Of a stretch of 64,000 nt of DNA, positions 41,868-51,439 are shown piece by piece. Under the pieces are notes generated by a model that had not been told where the DNA came from, made no database searches, and saw only the letters and a list, made by a program, of their open reading frames with translations. The DNA is from Pseudolysinimonas sp051954455 (GTDB lineage Bacteria; Actinomycetota; Actinomycetes; Actinomycetales; Microbacteriaceae), in assembly GCF_051954455.1 (NCBI RefSeq), contig NZ_JBQCHS010000014.1, positions 50,604-114,603 on the forward strand, written 5' to 3'. Both the position numbers and the translations under genes were made by a program. Positions within the stretch are counted from its first letter, which is position 1. Every line of letters begins with the position of its first letter.

Positions 41868-42533
41868 ATGAAGCTGCTGCTCACCTCCGGCGGTGTGACG
41901 AATCCCAGCATCGAGGCCGCCCTCGTCGCCCAGCTGGGCAGGCCGATCGCGGAGTGCTCGGCCCTCTGCGTCCCGACGGCGCAGTGGGGTCATCCCCTGT
42001 GCACGCCGGCGTCGGCGCGGCGCTTCGTGAGCGGGGGCGGGTCGTCGGGTTCGATGGTCGGATCGGGGTGGGCGTCCGTCGGGCTGCTGGAGCTCACCGC
42101 GCTCCCGACGATCGACCCCGACCGGTGGAGCCCCTGGGTGCGCGAGGCGGACGCGCTGCTGGTCGACGGCGGCGACGCGACCTACCTCGCCCACTGGATG
42201 CGCGCATCGGGCCTCGCGGCGCTGCTCCCCGAGCTCTCCGACACGGTGTGGGTGGGCGTCAGCGCGGGCAGCATGGTGCTGACGCCGCGCATCGGCGCGG
42301 ACTTCGTGAGCTGGCCCGCTGCGCCGGACGACCGGACGCTCGGGCTGGTCGACTTCTCGATCTTCCCGCACCTCGACCATCCCGGATTCACCGAGAACAC
42401 GCGCGCCGCAGCCGAGGAGTGGGCGCGCGGGATCGGCGGACCGGCCTACGCGATCGACGACGACTCCGCGATCGCCGTCGTCGACGGTGCCGTGGACGTC
42501 GTCTCCGAGGGGAGCTGGGCGCGGCTCGCCTGA
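41868..42533 (+). CDS. type 1 glutamine amidotransferase-like protein, peptidase S51 family
   Basis: 221 residues. It begins MKLLLTSGGVTNPSIEAAL, typical of S51 (dipeptidase E-like) proteins. The nucleophile elbow is VGVSAGSMVLTP with Ser near residue 132, preceded by LLVDGGDATYLAHWM. IFPHLDHPGF supplies the His. Ser instead of Cys at the elbow supports peptidase over amidotransferase. ATG at 41868 chosen; a start at 41850 is possible. A weak GAGGCT box lies 6 bases upstream. Confidence 0.88.
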   Translation: MKLLLTSGGVTNPSIEAALVAQLGRPIAECSALCVPTAQWGHPLCTPASARRFVSGGGSSGSMVGSGWASVGLLELTALPTIDPDRWSPWVREADALLVDGGDATYLAHWMRASGLAALLPELSDTVWVGVSAGSMVLTPRIGADFVSWPAAPDDRTLGLVDFSIFPHLDHPGFTENTRAAAEEWARGIGGPAYAIDDDSAIAVVDGAVDVVSEGSWARLA

Positions 42534-42546
42534 TCGCCCGACGGCG

Positions 42547-43032
42547 TCAGCGCACCATCCGGACGGCGCGGAGTGCGACGCCGTCGACGACGCCGTGCGC
42601 CTCGACCCCGCCGTCGCGCGCGAACCCGTTCCGGCGGTAGAACCCCTCGGCGCGGGGGTTGCCCTCGGCGACCCACAGGTACGCCGGCGCGTCGCCCAGC
42701 ACCGCGTCCAGGAGGGCCTGGCCGAGCCCCGATCCGTGCGCCTCCCGCAGCAGGTAGATCGCCTCGAGCTCGCGATCGCGCGGCGGTCGGTCGCCCCGTC
42801 CCGCGCCGGCGCGCGCCCATCCGACGATGCGGCCGTCGCGCTCGGCGACCGAGGCGCCGCCCTCGGCGAGGAGCGCCCTCCACCTCGCCACGCGAGCTTC
42901 GTGGTCGCGGAAGCGCTCCTCGATCGCGTCGATCGGCACCAGGTGCGCGTACGTCTCGCGCCACGCGAGGTGATGCACCCGCACCACGGACTCGGCATCC
43001 GCCACCGTCGCCGCTCGCACCCGCTCCTCCAC
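42547..43032 (-). CDS. GNAT family N-acetyltransferase
   Basis: 161 residues from GTG 43032. It opens VRAATVADAESVVRVHHLAWRETYAHLVP, then VGWARAGAGRGDRPPRDRELEAIYLLREAHGSGLGQALLDAVLG, the acetyl-CoA pyrophosphate loop (about 90-105), and LWVAEGNPRAEGFYRRNGFARDG, a complete GNAT core. Substrate unknown. TACGCT lies 6 bases before the GTG, which decides this start over an upstream ATG. Divergent from the Fpg/Nei gene across 41 bp. Confidence 0.88.
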   Translation of the reverse strand: MEERVRAATVADAESVVRVHHLAWRETYAHLVPIDAIEERFRDHEARVARWRALLAEGGASVAERDGRIVGWARAGAGRGDRPPRDRELEAIYLLREAHGSGLGQALLDAVLGDAPAYLWVAEGNPRAEGFYRRNGFARDGGVEAHGVVDGVALRAVRMVR

Positions 43033-43044
43033 GTTCCGAGCGTA
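43033..43044 (-). promoter_or_regulatory. leaderless-type -10 box of the GNAT gene
   Basis: Minus-strand TACGCT, CGGAAC, GTG at 43032. Nearly identical to the box before the APH family gene. Confidence 0.55.
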
Positions 43045-43073
43045 GGTCGGGGGCGTCGAGCACAATAGGCGGC

Positions 43074-43937
43074 ATGCCCGAGCTGCCGGAGGTGCAGGCG
43101 CTCGCCGACGATCTCGGCGGTCGGCTGACCGGACGCGCCATCGACCGGGTGTCGGTGACCTTCTTCCCGGCGCTGAAGACGTTCGACCCGCCGCTCGACG
43201 CGCTCGCGGGGCGGACGATCGCGGGGGTGACGCGCCACGGCAAGTTCCTCGACCTCGCGACCGACGACGGACCGCACCTGGTGATCCATCTGGCGCGAGC
43301 CGGCTGGATCCGTTGGCGCGACACCGCGCCGAAGCCGAGCGGACGCCCCGGCTCCGGCCCGATCGCCGCGCGGCTCGTGCTCGACGACGGATCCGGCTTC
43401 GACGTCACCGAGGCCGGGACGAAGAAGAGCGTCGCGATCTCGGTCGTGGCCGACCCCGCCGACGTCCCCGGGATCGCGCGGCTCGGCCCGGACCCGCTCG
43501 ACCCGGGCTTCACCGAGGACGCGTTCGCCGCGATCCTCGCCGAGCAGGGCCGCGCGCAGATCAAGGGCGTGCTCCGCAGCCAGGCGGTCATCGCGGGGAT
43601 CGGCAACGCCTATTCGGACGAGATCCTGCACGCGGCGCGCATGTCGCCGTTCGCCCGCGCGGACATGCCGCGGGAGCAGGTGCACGTGCTCTACGACGCG
43701 CTGCAGACGACCCTGCGCACGGCGCTCGCGGACCGCGCGGGGGTTCCCGCCTCGGAACTCAAGTCGGAGAAGCGCAGCAACCTGCGCGTGCACGGACGCA
43801 CCGGCGAACCGTGCCCGGTCTGCGGCGACACGATCCGGCAGGTGACCTACGCCGACTCGAACTTCCAGTACTGCCCGACCTGTCAGACGGGCGGCAAGCC
43901 GCTCGCCGACCGCGTGCTCTCGCGGCTTCTCAAGTAG
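43074..43937 (+). CDS. Fpg/Nei family DNA glycosylase
   Basis: 287 residues. The N-terminus MPELPEVQ supplies the catalytic Pro2 and Glu3. RHGKFLDL holds the conserved Lys (about 57), GIGNAYSDEILHAARMSPF is the helix-two-turn-helix (about 173-191), and EKRSNLRVHGR precedes a zinc finger CPVCG...YCPTC (C-x2-C-x16-C-x2-C). It excises oxidised bases by beta/delta elimination. It differs enough from the usual MutM opening (PELPEVET) that I do not give it that symbol. Its stop overlaps the convergent sugar kinase gene by 8 bases. Confidence 0.93.
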   Translation: MPELPEVQALADDLGGRLTGRAIDRVSVTFFPALKTFDPPLDALAGRTIAGVTRHGKFLDLATDDGPHLVIHLARAGWIRWRDTAPKPSGRPGSGPIAARLVLDDGSGFDVTEAGTKKSVAISVVADPADVPGIARLGPDPLDPGFTEDAFAAILAEQGRAQIKGVLRSQAVIAGIGNAYSDEILHAARMSPFARADMPREQVHVLYDALQTTLRTALADRAGVPASELKSEKRSNLRVHGRTGEPCPVCGDTIRQVTYADSNFQYCPTCQTGGKPLADRVLSRLLK

Positions 43938-45366
43938 TCGCGGCCTCGAGCCGGTCGACGACCGCGGCCAGAGTGTCGTCGTCGCCGACGTTGCCCGCGA
44001 ACACGACGTAGGGCATGCCGGGGCGGCGGCCGTCGACGGCGCGCCACACCGACACGATGCCGGGAAGCATCGGCCCCTCGACCCAGGCGCGACGGAGTCC
44101 GAGGGCCTCGGTCGCGACGTCGGACGAGGTGATGCCGCCCTTCGCGACGAGGAACGCGGGGGCGGCACGATCGAGGACGCCGCGGACGACGTCGACGACG
44201 GCAGCGCTCACCGCCCGGGCGATGGCGAGGCTCGCCTCGCGATCGGCGCCCGTCCGCACGGTGCGGCTCGTCCGGAGCACGACCGTCCGCTCCGCGAGGC
44301 CGGCGACGGCGCGGTCGACGAGATCCGCCCGGTGCCCCGCGTCGTCCGCACGGGCGACGTCGAGCTCGAGCTCGAGGATCGGGCGAGAGCTCCGGAGCCC
44401 GTCGAGCTGGCGGGTGGTCAGGCCCACATGCGAGCCCACGACGACGAGGCCGTGGGCGGCCGCGTCCTCCCGGCGCCCTGCGCGGAGCACCGATGCCTCC
44501 ACCGGCGCCGACGAATCCTGCCCGAGTCGGGCCCGCACGAACGACGGACCGGTGCGGTACAAGAACCGGGAGCCGTCCCGCTCCGCGCCGGCGACCGCGG
44601 CGGCGGCGACGCGGAGGTCGTCGTCGCGCTCGGCGTCGATCGCGACCACGGTCCCTTCGGACAGGCCAGCGAGCCGGGCTGCGATCTTCGCGAGGTCGTC
44701 GCGACGGAGGGACGCGAGGTCCAGCACCTGCACGGCGTCGGCGGGTACCGCGCCGCCGGTCTTCTCGGCGACCCAGTCCGGCAGCGTCGAGGAGGCGAAG
44801 CCGAAGGTCGCGTCCCGCGCGAACTCGGAGTCCGCCACGGGGATCGTGCGCCCGGCCCGGTCGACGACCCAGTGCACCCCGTCGACCGTGATGCGTCCCG
44901 CGTCGAGGTAGGCCGGCACGAGGAGCACGGCGTCGACGCGGTGTCCGCCCGCCTGCTCCTCGGCGCGCAGCACGTCGGTCTCGAGCGGGAAGTGCCCGCG
45001 GAGGGTGGAGTCGCCGCGGCTGGCGAAAACGATGTCGACGCCCTCCGCCTCGGCGGCCGCGCGGGCGGCGCGGGCGATCGCGCGCACGCGCTCCGCGGCG
45101 TCGGACGGGTCGAGGCTCCGGGTGTTGGTGAGCACGAAGAACCCTGGCCGACCCTGGCGGAGCGCCCAGCGCAGCTCCTCCTCGCCCCACCCGGTGAGCA
45201 CCGGCACGTCGCGGACGGTCTGCGTGCCGGTCGGATCGTCGTCGAGGATGACGACCACGGGCGTGCCGGCGATGGCGGCCGCGGGGTCGGCGATGCGCTC
45301 CGGGAGTCCCGCGAGCGCGGGATCGACGAGCGCGTCGCGCGAGACGGCCGCCGGGCCCGTGGTCAT
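43930..45366 (-). CDS. four-carbon acid sugar kinase family protein (DUF1537 type)
   Basis: 478 residues. N-terminal domain: VVVILDDDPTGTQTVRDVPVLTGW, FFVLTNTRSLDPSDA, IVFASRGDSTLRGHFPLETDVL (substrate-binding SRGDSTLRGH), VPAYLDAGRITVDGVHWV. C-terminal nucleotide domain: FLVAKGGITSSDVATEALGLRRAWVEGPMLPGI and MPYVVFAGNVGDDDTL. The family phosphorylates 3-oxo-tetronates or related acids and is normally beside aldolase, isomerase and dehydrogenase partners. Here it lies alone 7 bp after rbfA at the end of the nusA-infB operon. Confidence 0.92.
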   Translation of the reverse strand: MTTGPAAVSRDALVDPALAGLPERIADPAAAIAGTPVVVILDDDPTGTQTVRDVPVLTGWGEEELRWALRQGRPGFFVLTNTRSLDPSDAAERVRAIARAARAAAEAEGVDIVFASRGDSTLRGHFPLETDVLRAEEQAGGHRVDAVLLVPAYLDAGRITVDGVHWVVDRAGRTIPVADSEFARDATFGFASSTLPDWVAEKTGGAVPADAVQVLDLASLRRDDLAKIAARLAGLSEGTVVAIDAERDDDLRVAAAAVAGAERDGSRFLYRTGPSFVRARLGQDSSAPVEASVLRAGRREDAAAHGLVVVGSHVGLTTRQLDGLRSSRPILELELDVARADDAGHRADLVDRAVAGLAERTVVLRTSRTVRTGADREASLAIARAVSAAVVDVVRGVLDRAAPAFLVAKGGITSSDVATEALGLRRAWVEGPMLPGIVSVWRAVDGRRPGMPYVVFAGNVGDDDTLAAVVDRLEAATT

Positions 45367-45373
45367 CGCGGGG

Positions 45374-45859
45374 TCAGCGCCCGTCGGCCTCGAGGTCCTC
45401 GTTCTCCTCGAGGTCCTCGAGCTCGTCGTCGGCCTCGAGCTCGCGCGGCTTCACGTACGGATCGGCGTCGCCGGCGTACTGCGCGTTCGAGGCGAGGGCG
45501 GCGGCCTCGTTGTCGCGCTCGCGCGCGGCGATCAGCAGCGACTCGATGGCCGCGGCGTTCTCGGGGATCGCGTCAGGGATGAACTCGAGCGTCGGCGTCA
45601 GCCGCGTGTTGAGGTTGCGTCCGACCTCGGTGCGCAGCATCCCGGTGGCGGCCGTGAGGGCCGCGGCAGTGTCGGCACGCTCCTCGTCGGTGCCGTACAC
45701 CGTGTAGAAAACCGAGGCGTGCTGCAGATCACCCGTCACGCGCACGTCCGTGATGGTGACGAACCCCATCCGCGGATCCCGCAGCCCCTTCTCGAGCCGC
45801 CGCGCAACGACCTCGCGAATCCGATCCGCGACCTTCGCCGCCCGATCCCCACTCGCCAT
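45374..45859 (-). CDS. rbfA: 30S ribosome-binding factor A
   Basis: 161 residues. Late 30S maturation factor with a type II KH fold: VADRIREVVARRLEKGLRDPRMGFVTITDVRVTGDLQHASVFYTVYG, then AAALTAATGMLRTEVGRNLNTRLTPTLEFIPDAIPE (about 80-115). The C-terminal 45 residues are a low-complexity acidic tail (ELEADDELEDLEENEDLEAD), longer than in E. coli. ATG at 45859 with GGGAGA upstream. Downstream of infB in the usual order. Confidence 0.95.
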   Translation of the reverse strand: MASGDRAAKVADRIREVVARRLEKGLRDPRMGFVTITDVRVTGDLQHASVFYTVYGTDEERADTAAALTAATGMLRTEVGRNLNTRLTPTLEFIPDAIPENAAAIESLLIAARERDNEAAALASNAQYAGDADPYVKPRELEADDELEDLEENEDLEADGR

Positions 45860-45902
45860 GGTGTCTCCCTACTTGATTGAACGATCGCTCTGCGCGCGCT
45901 CA

Positions 45903-46009
45903 GCCGGTGGGGTCGGGATGCATTCCCGGGTTCCTGGCTGGGTCTGGCAGCGGCCGGCCGAAGGCCGGACGCCGGAGGGAAACCGGGAATGCATCCCGAC
46001 CCCTCCGGC
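45903..46009. repeat. long structured inverted-repeat element 1, between infB and rbfA
   Basis: Outer arms 45909-45929 and 45983-46003 are a perfect 21-bp inverted repeat, extended by TTCC/GGAA inside and GCCGG/CCGGC outside, each after one mismatch. Inside are a 16-base core, TGGCTGGGTCTGGCAG (45935-45950), then a 9-bp inner stem (one mismatch) closed by GAA at 45960-45962. It shares core and architecture with the element at 55579-55664. It starts about 11 bases after the infB stop, inside the operon. Confidence 0.78.
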
Positions 46010-46019
46010 GTCCCCAGCC

Positions 46020-48731
<2,712 letters not shown>

Positions 48732-48804
48732 ATTTCTCCTGTCCGGGATCCGCTCCCAGGTCAGGAGCGGACGTCAGTGGGTGAGGGGACTCATTTCGAG
48801 CCGC

Positions 48805-49092
48805 TCATGACTGGTCCATAGCCGTTTCAACCTTCTGGTCGGATGACATGTCGAGACCCGGCTCCTCGCGGAGCCCGGTCGCATCGAGGTCCGCCTCCCG
48901 GAGCGCCCGGCCGAAGGCCTTGCGCTGGAGGGCTTTGTCGACGCACGCGGAGCTGCGATGCAGCCACGCGCCCCGCCCGGGAAGCCGCGCCGCGGCATCC
49001 ACCGCGACCCGGCCGTCGCGCGCCACGACCCTCACGAGTGAGGAGCGGGGAGCACGCTGCCGGCAACCCAGGCAGGTTCTGACGGGTTCCAT
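48805..49092 (-). CDS. YlxR family RNA-binding protein
   Basis: 95 residues. VRTCLGCRQRAPRSSLVRVVARDG, then GRGAWLHRSSACVDKALQRKAFGRALR, the standard YlxR/DUF448 blocks with three cysteines. A putative nucleic-acid-binding protein reported to regulate RNase P or transcription in other bacteria. The C-terminal 20 residues (LDMSSDQKVETAMDQS) are a variable tail. It sits between nusA and infB, its conserved place; 73 bp separate it from the infB start. Confidence 0.93.
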   Translation of the reverse strand: MEPVRTCLGCRQRAPRSSLVRVVARDGRVAVDAAARLPGRGAWLHRSSACVDKALQRKAFGRALREADLDATGLREEPGLDMSSDQKVETAMDQS

Positions 49093-49117
49093 TCTAGCCC
49101 CCTTCCCGGGAAGAGGC

Positions 49118-50098
49118 TCAGGACTCCATCACCGAGTCGGGCTGGATGTCGATGCGCGCGCCCGTCAGCTTCGCGGCGAGACGCGCATTCTGGCCCTCCT
49201 TGCCGATGGCGAGCGAGAGCTGGTAGTCGGGGACGAGCGCGCGGACGGCCTTCGTCGCCTCGTCGACGACGAACGCGCTGGAGACCTTCGCGGGGCTCAG
49301 CGCGTTGGCGACGAAGGTGGGCAGGTCGTCCGACCAGTCGACGATGTCGATCTTCTCGTCGCGCAGCTCGCTCGTGACGGCGCGCACGCGCTGGCCGAGC
49401 TCGCCGATCGCGGCGCCCTTGGCGTTGATGCCCGGCTGCGTCGCGCGGACCGCGATCTTGGTCCGGTGGCCGGCCTCGCGCGCGAGGCTCGTGATCTCGA
49501 CGGCGCCCGACGCGATCTCCGGCACCTCGAGGGCGAAGAGCTTGCGCACGAGACCCGGGTGGGTGCGGCTGACCGTGATCGACGGTCCCTTGAGGCCCTT
49601 GCTGACGCTCGTGACGTAGACCCGGATGCGGGTGCCGTGCGCGTAGTCCTCGCCGGGCACCTGCTCCTCGGGGGGCAGGATCGCCTCCACCGTGCCGAGG
49701 TCGATGTGGATCATCCGCGGGTTCGGACCCTGCTGGATGACGCCCGCGACGATGTCGCCCTCACGGTTGCGGAACTCCCCCAGGACCTTGTCGTCGCCGA
49801 TGTCGCGCAGGCGCTGGTTGATGACCTGCTTGGCCGCGAACGCGGAGATGCGGCCGAAGCCGTCGGGGTCGTCGACCGCCTCGCCGATCTTCTCGCCGTT
49901 CTCGTCCAGCTCGGGGACGTAGACGGTGACGTGACCGGTCTTGCGGTCGAGCTCGACGCGCGCGCCCGACTCCGGGGTCGTGTCGGTGTGCTTCAGGTAG
50001 GCGGTGAGGATCGCCTGCTCGATGATCGTGACGAGCTCCTCGAAGGGGATCTCGCGCTCGCGCTCCATGAGCCGGAGCATGGTGAGGTCGATGTCCAC
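49118..50098 (-). CDS. nusA: transcription termination/antitermination protein NusA
   Basis: 326 residues. N-terminal RNA polymerase-binding domain (LTMLRLMEREREIPFEELVTIIEQAILTAYLKH), S1 domain (REGDIVAGVIQQGPNPRMIHIDLGTVEAILPPEEQ), and two KH domains (VSRTHPGLVRKLFALEVPEI and YQLSLAIGKEGQNARLAAKLTGARIDI). The acidic repeats of E. coli NusA are absent, as in actinobacteria. I start it at GTG 50098, which has GGAGG 5 bases upstream; the longer frame to 50146 has no such site. The usual upstream rimP is absent. Confidence 0.96.
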   Translation of the reverse strand: MDIDLTMLRLMEREREIPFEELVTIIEQAILTAYLKHTDTTPESGARVELDRKTGHVTVYVPELDENGEKIGEAVDDPDGFGRISAFAAKQVINQRLRDIGDDKVLGEFRNREGDIVAGVIQQGPNPRMIHIDLGTVEAILPPEEQVPGEDYAHGTRIRVYVTSVSKGLKGPSITVSRTHPGLVRKLFALEVPEIASGAVEITSLAREAGHRTKIAVRATQPGINAKGAAIGELGQRVRAVTSELRDEKIDIVDWSDDLPTFVANALSPAKVSSAFVVDEATKAVRALVPDYQLSLAIGKEGQNARLAAKLTGARIDIQPDSVMES

Positions 50099-50187
50099 GA
50101 GGGCCTCCGCTATTGAGATCTCACCCCGTCGGCGCGACCGGGGCATCCGACGATCTTAGCGAGCGCGAGACCCGCGCGCGCGGGGCG

Positions 50188-50200
50188 TAGCGTCGGACGG
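50188..50200 (+). promoter_or_regulatory. leaderless-type -10 box of the ketosynthase gene
   Basis: TAGCGT at 50188-50193, 7 bases, GTG at 50201. Supports GTG 50201 over ATG 50213. It lies in the 102-bp divergent region shared with nusA. Confidence 0.5.
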
Positions 50201-51439
50201 GTGACCGGGACCATGTTCGCGCGACGCGTCGTCATCACCGGCCTCGGCGGACTGACGCCCGTCGGCGCCACCATGCCCTCGACGTGGGAGGCCCTGCTCG
50301 CCGGGCGCTCCGGCATCGGGCCCATCACCCGCTTCGACGCCTCCGACCTGCCGGTGCGCATCGCCGGCGAGATCCCCGACTTCGACCCGCTGCAGGTCAT
50401 GTCGCAGAAGCAGGCGAACCGGTCGGCCCGGTTCGCGCAGCTGGCGGTGGCCGCTGCCCGGGAGAGCGTCGCGGACGCCGGTCTCGACCTCGAGCGTGAG
50501 GACCCGGCCCGCATCGGCGCGGCGATGAACACCGCGGTCGCGGGCATGGGCGAGATCGCGGGGGCGGAGGACGCACGGGCGGACGGCGGATGGCGGGCGG
50601 TCGCGTCCACCTTCGTCCCCTCGGTGATCCCCAACATGCCGGCGAGCCACGTCTCCATGGCGCTCGGGCTGCACGGCCCGGTGACGGCGGCGGCGCTCGC
50701 CTGCGCCTCGGGCAACTACGCGGTGCTCGATGCGGCACGGATGATCGCGGCGGATGAGGCCGACGTCATGATCGCGGGCGGCAGCGACGCGTCGATCGGG
50801 CCCCTCATGTTCTCGGGACTGTCGATGATGGGCGCGCTCTCGCGCAACAACGACCACCCGACGGAGGCATCGCGGCCGTTCGACGCCGACCGGGACGGAT
50901 TCGTGTACGGCGAGGGCGCGGTGGCTCTCGTGGTGGAGTCGCTCGAGCACGCGACGGCGCGGGGCGCGACGATCTACGCGGAGGTGCTCGGCGGCGCCCT
51001 GACCTCGGACGGCTTCCACATCGCCGCGCCGGAGCCGAGCGGCCGGTACGCCGCCGCCGCCATCGCCGGTGCGCTGTCGCGCAGCGGACTCGCCCCGCAG
51101 GACGTCGGCACGTCGACCAAGGCCAACGACCGCACCGAGACCATGGCGATCCGGTCGGCATTCGGGGACGCCGCCGACCGCGTCGCGATCAGCTCGCCGA
51201 AATCGATGGTCGGCCATCTCATCGGTGGCGCCGGGGCGCTGTCGCTCGCGGTGTGCGCGCTCGCCATCCGCGACCAGACGGTCCCGCCGACCATCAACCT
51301 GCACACCCCGGACGCCGAGTGCGACCTCGACTACGTGCCGAACACCGCGCGCGAGATGCCGGTGCGCGTGGCCCTCACCAACGCCTTCGGGTTCGGGGGC
51401 CAGAACTGCGTGGTCGCGATCGCCGCGTTCACAGGCTGA
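50201..51439 (+). CDS. beta-ketoacyl-ACP synthase II-like protein lacking the first catalytic His
   Basis: 412 residues, thiolase fold. RRVVITGLGGLTPVGATMPSTWEALLAGRSGI at the start, the nucleophile Cys in ALACASGNYAVLDAARMI (about 168), FDADRDGFVYGEGAVALVVE, and the second His in SPKSMVGHLIGGAGALSLA. Where family members read DxVNAHGTSTxxND, this protein reads PQDVGTSTKANDRTE: about six residues, including the catalytic His of NAHGTST, are missing without a frameshift. It is probably unable to condense normally. It is isolated from fab genes and converges on an acyl-CoA ligase with an 11-base overlap. Confidence 0.88.
   Translation: MTGTMFARRVVITGLGGLTPVGATMPSTWEALLAGRSGIGPITRFDASDLPVRIAGEIPDFDPLQVMSQKQANRSARFAQLAVAAARESVADAGLDLEREDPARIGAAMNTAVAGMGEIAGAEDARADGGWRAVASTFVPSVIPNMPASHVSMALGLHGPVTAAALACASGNYAVLDAARMIAADEADVMIAGGSDASIGPLMFSGLSMMGALSRNNDHPTEASRPFDADRDGFVYGEGAVALVVESLEHATARGATIYAEVLGGALTSDGFHIAAPEPSGRYAAAAIAGALSRSGLAPQDVGTSTKANDRTETMAIRSAFGDAADRVAISSPKSMVGHLIGGAGALSLAVCALAIRDQTVPPTINLHTPDAECDLDYVPNTAREMPVRVALTNAFGFGGQNCVVAIAAFTG

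Noticed and set aside
49090..49097. TAGAAT immediately before the ylxR ATG as a leaderless promoter
   Set aside because: It abuts the ATG with no spacing and lies 25 bp after nusA in a clear operon, so it is probably chance.
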